Notes: generated from the sequence alone by a model not told the origin. Shown: positions 43,750-53,438, counted from the stretch's first letter. The stretch is DNA of 64,000 bases from Rhodospirillales bacterium (GCA_019634165.1 JAHQVT010000010.1:730287-794286); one strand, 5' to 3'. Program-made: numbers and translations.

Positions 43750-44999
43750 GCTTTTACTCCGAGGTAATGGGTGACCGGGGCAAGGTTGCTCCAGCCCTTA
43801 AAGCTGCCGCGCGGAACCAGTCGGGAAATCGACAGGCGCGACAAGGTGCCACCCTTTTTATTATAGAAACGTAATATTTTTTCTTCGCCTTCAAGTGTCA
43901 CCGTGTTGGCGACCAGCCGCCCATGCAGCGCTAAGAGTTCCCAGCATTGTTCAAGCAAGCCATCATTGGTAATGCCGCCGCCAATAAAGATCGCATCGGG
44001 CTTGGGCAAACGGTCGGCAAAGGCAAGGGCATCTTCGATGGCTTTTTGCTCAATCGCTAGGGTCGGTACACCAAGGCGAATGGCGTTTTTCTTGATCATG
44101 GCACAGCGTTCAGCGTTGCGTTCAATCGCAATTGCTTTGCCGCCCATACGCATCCATTCGATTGAAACCGAACCGCATCCGGCCCCGATATCCCACAACA
44201 CACCACCATTAAACGGGTCAAGGGACGATATGGTTTGCGCGCGGATTTCCGATTTTGTGATCATGCCATCATGGATGAAGGCATGATCAGGAAGACCGGG
44301 CCCCTTGGGCAAGATTTTGGCGTTTGGTCCAGCTTCCAGATCAATCATAATCAGATTAAGCGGATCAATCGGTTTGATATCTGGCATCGAGGTCGCGGTG
44401 GACTGCCACGTTTGGGCGGTTTGAGTCGTAATGCGTTCTTCCGTCCCGCCAAGACGCTCACAAACGGTCATGCGGCTTTGGTCAAATCCGGCTTCACACA
44501 ACATTACCGCGACCAGCGCCGGGGTTGCGCCATCGGCACTCAGCGCGATCAGTTTGCCATGGGGGCGCAGATGGGCGCGCAAGGTTTCCGGATCACGGCC
44601 ATGCAGGGTAATCACATCACATTCCGCCAATGGCCATCCCAAACGCGATGCCGCCAGCGAGATGCTTGATGGTGCCGGGATTGCATAAATCGGTTCGGGT
44701 CCGAAATATTTAATCAGCGTATTACCGACACCAAAATACATCGGATCGCCACTGGCCAGAATCACCGGGTTCTTTTCAAGGCAGTCTTGGATCAATGGCA
44801 GGTTGGCTTCAAATGGGGTGATCCATTTGTTTTGGGTTGCGGTGTTTGAACCGGGCAACATAGCAATATGGCGCAATCCGCCAAAGATAATGCTGGCATT
44901 TTCAATTATTTGGCGGGCGATTGGCGACAGGCCATCATAACCATCTTCACCAATGCCAATAACCGTTATGCGACCTTTGATCGGGGCTTGTTCATTCAT
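43746..44999 (-). CDS. cobL: Precorrin-6Y C5,15-methyltransferase (decarboxylating), CbiE-CbiT
   Basis: CobL methylates C5 and C15 and removes the acetate carboxylate on ring C. The 417-residue protein has both halves: CbiE (about 8-210, VIGIGEDGYDGLSP and ASGDPMYFGVG) and CbiT (about 235-410, a Rossmann methyltransferase with LWDIGAGCGSVSIEWMR). The overlap with cobH upstream and cobI downstream is four bases each. The reductase CobK that makes its substrate is not in the window. Confidence 0.94.
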   Translation of the reverse strand: MNEQAPIKGRITVIGIGEDGYDGLSPIARQIIENASIIFGGLRHIAMLPGSNTATQNKWITPFEANLPLIQDCLEKNPVILASGDPMYFGVGNTLIKYFGPEPIYAIPAPSSISLAASRLGWPLAECDVITLHGRDPETLRAHLRPHGKLIALSADGATPALVAVMLCEAGFDQSRMTVCERLGGTEERITTQTAQTWQSTATSMPDIKPIDPLNLIMIDLEAGPNAKILPKGPGLPDHAFIHDGMITKSEIRAQTISSLDPFNGGVLWDIGAGCGSVSIEWMRMGGKAIAIERNAERCAMIKKNAIRLGVPTLAIEQKAIEDALAFADRLPKPDAIFIGGGITNDGLLEQCWELLALHGRLVANTVTLEGEEKILRFYNKKGGTLSRLSISRLVPRGSFKGWSNLAPVTHYLGVKA

Positions 45000-45679
45000 G
45001 ATGGATCCCCTGCCTTACGATTATGGGTGCCATCGGGTGTTGTGACATCATCACGGGCAAGCCGTGCCAATGCATTTACTGTGGCGGCAGTAACCGCACT
45101 GCCGCCAAAACGCCCGCGCAGCGTGATGAACGGAACGTCACCAGCGAATTCGATCAGCGCGTCCTTGCTTTCGCGTGCGCCAACAAACCCGACCGGCATG
45201 CCGATAATGGCGGTCGGTTTGGCCAATCGGCCTGTATGGATGGCTTCAAGCAGATGGAAAAGGGCGGTGGGTGCATTCCCAATGGCAATTATTGCACCTT
45301 CGATATGATTTTCCCATGCCTCGACTGCGGCGGCTGAACGTGTCGTTCCCAACTGGCTGGCAAGTCCTTGGGTATCATTGTCATTTAAGGTGCACATAAC
45401 CGGGTTTTCGGCGGGCAGCAGGCGGGAAATAATGCCGTGACGGACCATTTCTGCATCACACAGGATCGGTTTTCCGGCACGCAAAGCCGCCGTGGCGGCA
45501 GAAATGACATCGCCGCCAAAGGCAATTTGATTGGTAATTTCCACCATGCCGCACGCATGGATAATGCGGATGGCAATCGGCCGCTGATCTTCTGAAAAGC
45601 GGGCAAGGTCGGCCTCGGCTTCGATGGTGGCAAAGCTTTGGGCATAGATTTCCTGCGGATCACGCAGATAGTCAAACAT
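44996..45679 (-). CDS. cobH: Precorrin-8X methylmutase
   Basis: CobH moves the methyl group from C11 to C12, giving hydrogenobyrinate. The 227-residue protein has the catalytic His in RIIHACGMVEI. It also has the conserved DAEMVRHGI, GNAPTALFHLLE and PVGFVGARESKDAL segments. The start lies 33 bases after the CbiX stop and the end overlaps cobL. Confidence 0.95.
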   Translation of the reverse strand: MFDYLRDPQEIYAQSFATIEAEADLARFSEDQRPIAIRIIHACGMVEITNQIAFGGDVISAATAALRAGKPILCDAEMVRHGIISRLLPAENPVMCTLNDNDTQGLASQLGTTRSAAAVEAWENHIEGAIIAIGNAPTALFHLLEAIHTGRLAKPTAIIGMPVGFVGARESKDALIEFAGDVPFITLRGRFGGSAVTAATVNALARLARDDVTTPDGTHNRKAGDPS

Positions 45680-45712
45680 TGCCGTGCCTTTCAGATGGTC
45701 GGGATCGACCGG

Positions 45713-46702
45713 TTATGAACCGGTCGATTTTTTTGCTTCGTCATGATCATGGCTGTGGCCATGATGGTGATGATGCCCGTGGCTATGTCCATGGCTGTGC
45801 CCATGATCGTGACCATGACCATCTGTACCGATGCCCATCACATGGTGGTGGTGACCAACTTGCGGGGTGCCAACATCGCCTTCATACCCAATGATCTGTT
45901 CGCGATATTTGCAAAGCTGGCAGTTCATATTGTTGTCGCCGGTATCAATTTCGGCCAGACGTTCAGCAAAGCTTTCAAGCACCATCGGGTGATCTTTGAG
46001 ATAGCCTGCCTTGATGAACTCGACATCGCCAAATTCTGCGGCGACTTCATCGGTATGGCTGTAGATACGGTCGATCAGAATGCCTGCAAACAGGAAATAG
46101 GGGAACACGACAACGCGCTTATATCCCAGTTTCATGGCTTCGCGTAAGCCAGCATTGACGCGCGGATGGGTAACGCCGGAATAGCTGATTTCGGTACGCC
46201 CGAAACCAAGGCCTTCCTGAAGCATGCGTGCGACTTTATAGACATTTGAATTGGCGTCCGGGTCGTTCGTGCCGCGCCCGACAACCATCAAAAGCGTGTC
46301 TTCGCGCGAAACGCTGTCATCGGTGGTGGCAAGTGCTTCTTCAATGCGGTCTTTGGCCGCACTTAGCAATTTCGGATCAATCGCCAGATCGCGCCCAAAT
46401 TTAACGTCAATATCGGGATTTTCATGCGCGAAATTGTTTACTTCGCTGGGCAGGTCGTTTTTGACATGACCGGCGGCAAACAACATACCCGGAAGGGCAT
46501 AAATCTTTTTGTGGCCTTTGGCTTTGAGCTTTTCAAAGCCGTCGCGCAGGATCGGGTGCGCAAATTCGAGAAAGCCGCTTTCGACATCATAGTCGGCCAG
46601 GTGGGTCTGTTTCATCGTTTCAACCATGGCGTTGAACTGTGAAACCGCGCGTTCGTCACGCGAACCATGACCGCAAATCATTACTGCGCCTTTGGGGGAC
46701 AT
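45713..46702 (-). CDS. cbiX: CbiX-type sirohydrochlorin cobaltochelatase, long form, with CxxC and His-rich tail
   Basis: CbiX inserts cobalt into sirohydrochlorin, the early-insertion route. From the ATG at 46702 (MSPKGAVMICGHGSRDE; AAGGAG upstream) it has 329 residues with two chelatase lobes. The candidate catalytic His are His12 and His79 (AAGHVKND). The C-terminal extension has Met-x-Cys-x2-Cys (MNCQLC, Cys261 and Cys264), as in long CbiX forms reported to hold an Fe-S cluster. About 19 His lie within 284-320, probably for cobalt storage or delivery. It is the first gene of the minus-strand cob operon. Confidence 0.9.
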   Translation of the reverse strand: MSPKGAVMICGHGSRDERAVSQFNAMVETMKQTHLADYDVESGFLEFAHPILRDGFEKLKAKGHKKIYALPGMLFAAGHVKNDLPSEVNNFAHENPDIDVKFGRDLAIDPKLLSAAKDRIEEALATTDDSVSREDTLLMVVGRGTNDPDANSNVYKVARMLQEGLGFGRTEISYSGVTHPRVNAGLREAMKLGYKRVVVFPYFLFAGILIDRIYSHTDEVAAEFGDVEFIKAGYLKDHPMVLESFAERLAEIDTGDNNMNCQLCKYREQIIGYEGDVGTPQVGHHHHVMGIGTDGHGHDHGHSHGHSHGHHHHHGHSHDHDEAKKSTGS

Positions 46703-47093
46703 AAAAGGCTGCTCCTTTGTCTCTCTCTGATGGTGTTCTGCACGATGCGCATTTGGCGCAATCGCGGTACCCGATGCCACCCCCGTTTTCACCGATTGGC
46801 TTGCGGAATGCAAGCGGCAGGTAACAGAAGATGTATCGCAGGTGACGCGGGGGGCGGAAATACTACTTATTGTGGCCAATATACCCTTCGATATCGAATA
46901 TGTTGTAGTTGGCTGATTGTCTTTCAGGTTTCATTTAGCGGTAAACGCGGGGGCAATTAAGGTCATTTGGCATGGTTTGGCTTTGCGAGGGCAGTTATTG
47001 TATGACAAATATAAAATTCGTATGAAATTGTTTTAGCAAACCCGTTTCACATTGGCAAATCATGGTGCTGACAAAGGGGTTTATGCCCCGAAC
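46703..47093. other. Divergent region between cbiX and cobD
   Basis: This stretch of about 390 bases holds the promoters of the minus-strand cob operon and of cobD. The cbiX frame stays open on the minus strand to about 46879 but lacks family similarity there. I looked for a cobalamin riboswitch on both strands: a lone GGTGAAAAC occurs on the minus strand, but the GCCCCCGCAACTG and B12-box elements are missing. Confidence 0.5.
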
Positions 47094-48158
47094 ATGTTCA
47101 TTCTGATTGACGGTTTCGCAAGCACGCCGCAAATTGCGGCCATGGAACCAAGCTTTGCAGATTTTCTGATTCCGGCATCCGGCTTTTCCGGACCGCTTTA
47201 TACCATACTGGTGTTGGCACTGGTGTTGGATGGGCTGTTTGGTGACTTTCCGTGGTTATTTTCGCGCATTTCGCATCCGGTCGTTTGGATTGGCAATCTG
47301 ATCGGTTGGTTTGAAAAGCGCTCAAACAAATCAAAGCGCGGGCAAAGCGATTTGATTTTACGCGGCACTGTCACCAGTTTGGCGGTAATTTTTGCTACTG
47401 GCATGGTTGGCGGGCTTGTTCAGTATATTTCATCATTCGGCGACGTTTTTTTGCTGCTTGAAGTTCTTTTGGTGGCTGTCCTGATTGCGCAAAAGGGCCT
47501 GTATCAGCACGTCAAAGCCGTTTCGGATGCGCTTAAGAAAGACGGGCTTGCCGGTGGGCGCAAAGCCGTTTCCATGATTGTCGGGCGTGATCCCGACACC
47601 CTTGATGAAGCCGGTGTTAGTCGGGCCGCGATCGAAAGCTGTGCCGAGAATTTTTCTGATGGCGTTGTCGCACCGCTCTTTTGGTATGTGGTTGCTGGCC
47701 CGATTGGTATTTGTATCTATAAGGCGATTAACACCCTTGATTCCATGATTGGTCACCGCAATGCGCGTTACTTGTATTTCGGGCGTTTTGCTGCCCGATT
47801 GGATGATGTGGTTAATTTCATTCCGGCGCGCATTGCAGGGGCAGTGATTTGCGCGGCGGCGGTAATCGGGCCAAAAACCAACGGCAAAGCTGCATGGCAA
47901 ACTTTGTTGAGCGATGCCAGAAAGCACAAGTCACCCAATGCCGGATGGCAGGAAGCAGCCTTTGCTGGCGCGTTGGGGCTTTCACTTGCAGGTCCGCGGC
48001 AATATGGCGATGAGATCGTTGATGATCCCTATATCGGTGACGGGCGGCATGATGCGAATGCAACTGACATTGATCGGGCCTTGTCGCTTTATACGACCTC
48101 CTGCCTGGTCAACGCTGCTTGGCCAATTGGGCTTAAGCTTCTTTTGGTGGGGTTATGA
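47094..48158 (+). CDS. cobD: Adenosylcobinamide-phosphate synthase (CobD/CbiB)
   Basis: This inner-membrane enzyme attaches aminopropanol (or its phosphate) to adenosylcobyric acid. The start is uncertain: ATG 47094 (AAAGGGG 14 bases upstream) gives 354 residues, ATG 47142 is possible, and an upstream TTG has no ribosome site. Family features are ALVLDGLFGDFPWLFSRISHP, HPVVWIGNLIGW and the conserved MIVGRDPDTLDEAGVSRAAI (20 residues). The motif AAIESCAENFSDGVVAPLFW and the loop NTLDSMIGHRN are also present. There are several membrane segments. It overlaps the next gene by ATGA. Confidence 0.93.
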   Translation: MFILIDGFASTPQIAAMEPSFADFLIPASGFSGPLYTILVLALVLDGLFGDFPWLFSRISHPVVWIGNLIGWFEKRSNKSKRGQSDLILRGTVTSLAVIFATGMVGGLVQYISSFGDVFLLLEVLLVAVLIAQKGLYQHVKAVSDALKKDGLAGGRKAVSMIVGRDPDTLDEAGVSRAAIESCAENFSDGVVAPLFWYVVAGPIGICIYKAINTLDSMIGHRNARYLYFGRFAARLDDVVNFIPARIAGAVICAAAVIGPKTNGKAAWQTLLSDARKHKSPNAGWQEAAFAGALGLSLAGPRQYGDEIVDDPYIGDGRHDANATDIDRALSLYTTSCLVNAAWPIGLKLLLVGL

Positions 48159-48814
48159 GCACCGATTGTGCGATTGATCAGATACCCAAAGGACCAGAGT
48201 TTCTGGAATACGTCCTTCAGAACCGCTTTAACACAGCAATTCTTGACCGGGTTTCACAGCTTGGCCTTGATGATTGGTGGCTGACGGCTGGATGCCTTGC
48301 CCAGTCGGTTTGGAATATAAAGGCTGGTAAAGCGCCCGACGCAGGGATTGCTGATTACGATTTATTTTATTTCGATGCCGATATAACATGGCAATCTGAG
48401 GATCGAGTTATCCGCCAAGGTCATGGATTATATTCTGATTTGCCGGTTAATGTTGAAATTCGCAATCAGGCACGGGTGCCGATTTGGTACCCTGAAAAAT
48501 ATGGTTTTGACTATGGGCCGGTTCTTCGCGCGCGTGATGGTATTGATCGGTTTGCCTATCAGACAACCGCGATCGGTCTGCGCAAAGAGGGCAGTGGCAC
48601 CTATCGCATTTATGCCCCGTTTGGGCTTGATCTTGTCATGCAGGGGCATGTGATCCCCAATGATGTTTTACCAATTCGGGATGTCTATGAAGCCAAAGTT
48701 GCGCGGTGGCAAAAAATATGGCCGGATTTAAAGATTATGCCATGGCCTGATGCGGATAAGGAGCAAGATCACGGCCAAAGCCAAAGTTTTGGCCGAACGG
48801 CCGCCAGACCTTAA
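48155..48814 (+). CDS. Nucleotidyltransferase family protein (DUF925-like)
   Basis: The 219-residue protein matches the nucleotidyltransferase-fold DUF925 group. It has GCLAQSVWN where the fold has its glycine motif, and DYDLFYFD, supplying the metal-binding Asp pair, at about 67-74. The substrate is unknown. It shares ATGA with cobD, so it is translated with it, and it converges on hldE nine bases away. A link to cobalamin nucleotide-loop assembly is possible but unsupported beyond position. Confidence 0.75.
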   Translation: MSTDCAIDQIPKGPEFLEYVLQNRFNTAILDRVSQLGLDDWWLTAGCLAQSVWNIKAGKAPDAGIADYDLFYFDADITWQSEDRVIRQGHGLYSDLPVNVEIRNQARVPIWYPEKYGFDYGPVLRARDGIDRFAYQTTAIGLRKEGSGTYRIYAPFGLDLVMQGHVIPNDVLPIRDVYEAKVARWQKIWPDLKIMPWPDADKEQDHGQSQSFGRTAARP

Positions 48815-48823
48815 TCCCAGGCC

Positions 48824-50296
48824 TTAATTCTTGTCTTTATTCATCCGGGCAATGGTCGAGGTGGTTGAAAAACCGTCTTCAAGATTGGCCAGAACCACTT
48901 TGCCACCATATCCGTGGACGATATCGGCACCAACCACCTTATCAATGGTGTAATCCGCACCCTTAACCAGAATATCGGGTTTGATCGCCTCGATCAGATT
49001 GATCGGCGTGTCTTCGCCAAAAATTACCACACCGGCGACCGTTTCAAGCGATCCAAGCACCGCAGCACGGGCGGCTTCGGACTGGACCGGGCGGGTTTCG
49101 CCCTTAAGCCGTTTAACCGACGCATCGGAATTCAGCCCGACGATCAGGCGATCACAATTTGCGTGTGCCTGTTTAAGCAGGCTGAGGTGGCCCGGATGCA
49201 AAAGATCAAAGCAGCCATTGGTAAAGCCGACTTTATATCCCTTGCGGCGCCAGCGCTCGGCACGATCGACCATGCGATCAAGCGGCATCAGTTTGGCTTC
49301 GCCAATCATCAAATCATGATGATGCAGGGCGGAAACCAGCTCGTCAGGATAAACAATTGCTGTGCCGATTTTGCCAACAACGATGCCCGCGGCAACATTG
49401 GCAATCCGTGCAGCATCAGCCAAACTTGAACCAGCAGCAACTGCAGATGCAAGACAGGCAACAACCGTGTCGCCAGCACCTGAAACATCAAAAACTTCGC
49501 GTGCTTCGGTCGGCAGGTGAATGGCATCACCATCCTTGGTAACCAAGGTCATGCCGTCTTGGCTGCGCGTAAGAAGAACACTGTCGATGCCGCATTCCGT
49601 GATGATTTTGGTTGCGGCGGCAACGGCGTCTTCATCGCTGTTAACTGCAATACCCGTCGCAGCCTGTGCTTCGGCGCGGTTGGGTGTGACAACAGTCGCG
49701 CCACGATAAATGCTGTAATCGCTGCCTTTTGGGTCAACAATGACGGGTTTGCCTGCTTTGCGGGCGGCATTAATCGCCGCGGCGACAACATCGGCGTGCA
49801 AAACACCTTTGCCATAGTCTGACAAAATGATTGCTTCGACATCTGATGCCAGTTGACCGGCAAGGGCAGATAGATTGCTGATTGTCGCAGGCGCGATATC
49901 TGCGGTGATTTCATTGTCAGACCGTAATAATTGCTGGCCGCTTGCGATATAGCGGGTTTTGATCGTGGTTGGCCGGTTGCGTTCGGTCTGGATATAGGGC
50001 TCAACACCCTTATCATTGGCGACATATTCCATGACCTCGCGTCCAGGAAGATCATCGCCAACCAAGGATAAGAATTGCACCGAAGCCCCAAGGGCGGTGG
50101 CATTGCGTGCCACATTGCCTGCACCGCCAAGCATGGCGCTTTCGCGTTCAACCCGAATAACCGGGATCGGTGCTTCGGGTGAAATGCGGGTAACAGAACC
50201 ATAGATAAATCGGTCAAGCATGACATCGCCAATGCATAGGACCTTGGCATTGGTAAGTTCTTCAACCTGTCGGGCCAAATGGCTGAGATCGATCAT
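48824..50296 (-). CDS. hldE: Bifunctional D-glycero-beta-D-manno-heptose-7-phosphate kinase / 1-phosphate adenylyltransferase
   Basis: HldE performs two steps of ADP-heptose synthesis for the LPS inner core. The 490-residue protein has an N-terminal PfkB-type kinase (about 1-320; LGGAGNVARNATALGA and the DVSGAGDTVVA active-site loop). The C-terminal cytidylyltransferase-like domain lies at about 350-490 (VGFTNGCFDLLHPGHLSLLK). gmhA, the preceding pathway step, lies directly upstream on the same strand. Confidence 0.96.
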   Translation of the reverse strand: MIDLSHLARQVEELTNAKVLCIGDVMLDRFIYGSVTRISPEAPIPVIRVERESAMLGGAGNVARNATALGASVQFLSLVGDDLPGREVMEYVANDKGVEPYIQTERNRPTTIKTRYIASGQQLLRSDNEITADIAPATISNLSALAGQLASDVEAIILSDYGKGVLHADVVAAAINAARKAGKPVIVDPKGSDYSIYRGATVVTPNRAEAQAATGIAVNSDEDAVAAATKIITECGIDSVLLTRSQDGMTLVTKDGDAIHLPTEAREVFDVSGAGDTVVACLASAVAAGSSLADAARIANVAAGIVVGKIGTAIVYPDELVSALHHHDLMIGEAKLMPLDRMVDRAERWRRKGYKVGFTNGCFDLLHPGHLSLLKQAHANCDRLIVGLNSDASVKRLKGETRPVQSEAARAAVLGSLETVAGVVIFGEDTPINLIEAIKPDILVKGADYTIDKVVGADIVHGYGGKVVLANLEDGFSTTSTIARMNKDKN

Positions 50297-50349
50297 GGTA
50301 TCTTATCTTTGTTCTGTCGTTTGCTTTGGGCGTGTATGGGATCGGCTGT

Positions 50350-50934
50350 TTATTTCTTGGTCAGGCCAAGCGTGTGTTCAAGGGCGCCAACCAGCATCTG
50401 ACCAAGCTGGATATGCATTTCCTGAATGCGGGCCGTAGTGTTGCTTGGCACGATCATGATCGGATCGCACAAATCAACCATGTCACCGCCAGTTTTTCCC
50501 GTCCAGCCAGTGGCAACCAAGCCCATCTCACGTGCCTTGGCCAAGCCAAGATTGACGTTTTTGCTATTGCCAGATGTTGAAATGCCAATCGCTACGTCAT
50601 CTGGGTTGCCCAGTGCTTCGATCTGGCGCGAAAACAGGTAATCAAACCCAAAATCGTTGCCAATTGCGGTTAAGGCCGAACTGTCGGTGGTCAAGGCAAT
50701 TGCTGGAAGGGCGCGGCGGTCATTGATATAGCGAACGGTAAATTCGGTCGCGATATGCTGGGCGTCTGCTGCTGATCCACCATTGCCGAAAAACAGCAAT
50801 TTATTACCGTCATTCAGCGCATCGGTGCAGATTTCAACCAACTCGACAAACCCGTCACGGGTGGCTTCGCGGGTTTTGTTGACCAGATCAAGATGCTCGT
50901 CAAATTCGGCATCGAAAAAGGCATTGATATCCAT
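50350..50934 (-). CDS. gmhA: Phosphoheptose isomerase
   Basis: GmhA converts sedoheptulose-7-phosphate to D-glycero-D-manno-heptose-7-phosphate, the first step of the heptose pathway. The 194-residue SIS-domain protein has LLFFGNGGSAADAQHIATEF, IGISTSGNSKNV and the C-terminal IQEMHIQLGQML with the active-site His. It lies between uxs and hldE in a minus-strand group. Confidence 0.95.
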   Translation of the reverse strand: MDINAFFDAEFDEHLDLVNKTREATRDGFVELVEICTDALNDGNKLLFFGNGGSAADAQHIATEFTVRYINDRRALPAIALTTDSSALTAIGNDFGFDYLFSRQIEALGNPDDVAIGISTSGNSKNVNLGLAKAREMGLVATGWTGKTGGDMVDLCDPIMIVPSNTTARIQEMHIQLGQMLVGALEHTLGLTKK

Positions 50935-50961
50935 AGCTCTTCCGGGTCCTGAAAAGTCGTA

Positions 50962-51915
50962 TTAACCGTGTTGCGCAATCAGATTGCGGAAATAATCGAT
51001 GGTGGAACCAAGACCGGCTTCAAGGGTGACGGTCGGCTCCCACCCCAATGTGTTGCGCGCAAAGGTAATATCAGGTTTGCGCTGCAAGGGGTCGTCTGCC
51101 GGTAGGTCTTTGAAGATAAGTTTGGATTTGGCGCCGGTCATTTCGATCACGCGTTCGGCAAGCTCGCGAATGGTGATCTCATAAGGATTGCCAAGGTTCA
51201 TCGGCCCACTTACCGATTTATCGGTCGCCATCAGGCGAATAAACCCTTCGATCAGATCGGTATAGAAGCAGAAGGATCGGGTTTGTTCGCCATTGCCATA
51301 AATGGTGATGTCTTCGCCCTGCAGGGCCTGAATGATAAAGTTCGAAACCACACGGCCATCTTGCGGATGCATCCGCGGGCCATAGGTATTGAAAATACGG
51401 GCGACTTTGATCTCAAGCTCATGCTGGCGGTGGTAGTCAAAAAACAGAGTCTCAGCGCAGCGTTTGCCTTCGTCATAGCAAGCACGCGGACCGATTGGAT
51501 TGACGTTGCCGCGGTAATCTTCGGTTTGCGGATGGACTTCCGGGTCACCGTAAACTTCGCTGGTTGATGCCTGGAAAATCTTTGCCCCAACCCGCTTGGC
51601 GAGGCCAAGCATATTGATCGCACCATGCACGCTGGTTTTGGTCGTCTGGACCGGGTCGTGCTGATAGTGGATTGGCGATGCCGGACAAGCGAGGTTATAA
51701 ATCTCGTCGACTTCAAGATAGAGCGGAAAGGTCACATCGTGACGCATCAACTCGAAATGCGGCTTGTCAAGCAGATGGACAATGTTGTCTTTGGTTCCGG
51801 TAAAGAAGTTATCGACGCACAGCACGTCATTACCTTCTTCAAGCAGACGTTCGCAAAGGTGCGAACCAAGAAAACCTGCACCGCCAGTTACCAAAATACG
51901 CTTGCGTCGCCACAT
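50962..51915 (-). CDS. UDP-glucuronate decarboxylase (UDP-xylose synthase)
   Basis: This short-chain dehydrogenase-type enzyme makes UDP-xylose from UDP-glucuronate with bound NAD. The 317-residue protein has the NAD motif [14 protein letters not shown], the catalytic [10 protein letters not shown] and [11 protein letters not shown] (Tyr-x3-Lys), and [19 protein letters not shown], which together mark the UXS group. It is the first gene of the uxs-gmhA-hldE set, suggesting a role in surface polysaccharide or LPS. Confidence 0.9.
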   Translation of the reverse strand: MWRRKRILVTGGAGFLGSHLCERLLEEGNDVLCVDNFFTGTKDNIVHLLDKPHFELMRHDVTFPLYLEVDEIYNLACPASPIHYQHDPVQTTKTSVHGAINMLGLAKRVGAKIFQASTSEVYGDPEVHPQTEDYRGNVNPIGPRACYDEGKRCAETLFFDYHRQHELEIKVARIFNTYGPRMHPQDGRVVSNFIIQALQGEDITIYGNGEQTRSFCFYTDLIEGFIRLMATDKSVSGPMNLGNPYEITIRELAERVIEMTGAKSKLIFKDLPADDPLQRKPDITFARNTLGWEPTVTLEAGLGSTIDYFRNLIAQHG

Positions 51916-52148
51916 ATCGTTCTAAAACCTATCGCTCAGATGTAAAATCGGGCTGAAACTAGCAGCTTGGATGGCGGAAAGCTACGACTTATCTTTTGTG
52001 CGGGATGTCTGAAATTGTCCGATTTTGACCTTTGGTTTCAATATGCATGAATGCTAAATACATAACCTGTTAATCGACAGGCTCTATGGTGGACCGGACT
52101 GGGTATCGGCTCCGTTTTCTGCAAAACATTAATCTGGTCATTGCATTT

Positions 52149-53378
52149 ATGTCTGATAACGCACTTCCATCACCTGAAGCCTTCCTCGTTGACTATGTAC
52201 GACGCTTAGAGCGGCGCAAGGATGGTGTCGGTGCAATTCATGTGCATTTCTCGAAATTATTGGCGTTTAACCGCCGTGACCACCATATCCGGACAGCCAT
52301 TGCTGCTTTTGAAGAAATCGTGCCCGAAGTCACCGGTCGGATTTTTACCCTGTCAAATCAGGATCTCATTTTCATTTTTGATGCTGCAGAAGTTGATGAG
52401 GTCAATGCCGTTATTTTCCGCCTGAAATTCTTGTTTAATGATGATCCATTGATTGGTGAAAACAAGGATGAAAGTGGCGCGCCTGCGAACTTCACCGACT
52501 ATTTCGATGTTGGTCAGCAATATAAGGAATTCCTGCATCTAACGCAGATGCTGGTGCGTGCAAACGCCAATCGCCCGCGCGTGGTCAGCAAGGCGGCCGA
52601 ACGTCATAACGATCACCCGGATTATGGCGATGATCGGCAACCTCTTACGCCAAAAATTCTCGGCCGGATTGATGAATCGCTTCGTCGTGCAGATTTGTCT
52701 AACCTGATGCGCAGGCAAGCGATTTGTGCCGTCGTTGGGGATGCAAATCCAACACCGGTATTTCATGAATTGTTTATATCGATCAAGGATTTGCAGGAAA
52801 CCTTGCTGCCCGACGTCAATGTTCTGTCGAACCGCTGGCTGTTTCAGCATCTAACCGAAATTCTTGACCGCCGTATGTTATCGCTTTTAACGCGCAGCAA
52901 TGATGCGTCGGTGACCGGTTCGGTCAGTATCAATCTGAATGTTTCAACGCTGCTGTCACCGGATTTCCTGACATTTGATAGTAATGTTAAGGCAGGCCAG
53001 CGCGGAACCATCGTGCTTGAACTCCAAAAGATCGATATTTTTGCTGATCTTGGTGCGTTCTTCTTTGCCCGCGATTTCTGTCGTGACCGTGGGTATCGTA
53101 TCTGTATTGATGGCATCAGCCATCTGTCACTTCCCTATATCAACCGTAATAAAATCGGTGTTGATATGATCAAGATGATCTGGGATGCGGATATGGAAAA
53201 CATGGATGAAGAACACCGCGAAGCCATGCGTGCAGCGGTTGCGGAATCCGGTGATACCCGCGTGATCCTGTGTCGTTGTGATGATGAACGCGCGATCAAA
53301 TTTGGTCACTCGGTCAATATCACCATGTTCCAGGGCCGCCATGTCGAACATTTGATGAGCGAGCGGACAAAAAAATAG
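52149..53378 (+). CDS. Degenerate EAL-domain protein
   Basis: The protein has about 409 residues from the ATG at 52149 (a start at 52086 is also possible). The C-terminal half resembles an EAL domain: VSINLNVSTLLSPDF, GTIVLELQKIDIFADLGAF, the RDRGYRICIDGIS segment and MFQGRHVEHL at the end. The signature Glu-Ala-Leu and most metal-binding acids are absent, so it is probably not a working c-di-GMP phosphodiesterase. The N-terminal half has no domain I can name. It may bind c-di-GMP or another partner. It stands alone, with its stop inside a terminator hairpin. Confidence 0.65.
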   Translation: MSDNALPSPEAFLVDYVRRLERRKDGVGAIHVHFSKLLAFNRRDHHIRTAIAAFEEIVPEVTGRIFTLSNQDLIFIFDAAEVDEVNAVIFRLKFLFNDDPLIGENKDESGAPANFTDYFDVGQQYKEFLHLTQMLVRANANRPRVVSKAAERHNDHPDYGDDRQPLTPKILGRIDESLRRADLSNLMRRQAICAVVGDANPTPVFHELFISIKDLQETLLPDVNVLSNRWLFQHLTEILDRRMLSLLTRSNDASVTGSVSINLNVSTLLSPDFLTFDSNVKAGQRGTIVLELQKIDIFADLGAFFFARDFCRDRGYRICIDGISHLSLPYINRNKIGVDMIKMIWDADMENMDEEHREAMRAAVAESGDTRVILCRCDDERAIKFGHSVNITMFQGRHVEHLMSERTKK

Positions 53379-53402
53379 CGCCACATGGATTGGCGCTATT
53401 TT
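53369..53402. terminator. Bidirectional terminator between the EAL-like gene and cobT
   Basis: AAAATAGCGCCA (53372-53383) pairs with TGGCGCTATTTT (53391-53402), with an A-run on the left and T-run on the right. The EAL-like stop codon lies within the left arm. It suits convergent ends. Confidence 0.8.
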
Positions 53403-53438
53403 CAAGGCGGTTAAAGCAAACTTGCTTGTGCCAGTTGT

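Noticed and set aside
42862..43767. Plus-strand open frame of 301 codons opposite cobI and the CbiG-CobJ gene
   Set aside because: It lies antisense to well-recognised genes and resembles no protein family.
45721..45850. Repeat-like array of CATG/ATGGC units
   Set aside because: It is the coding sequence of the histidine-rich C-terminus of CbiX, not a DNA repeat array or CRISPR.
46703..46920. Possible cobalamin riboswitch before cbiX
   Set aside because: Only a GGTGAAAAC fragment matches; the GCCCCCGCAACTG core and the B12 box are absent.
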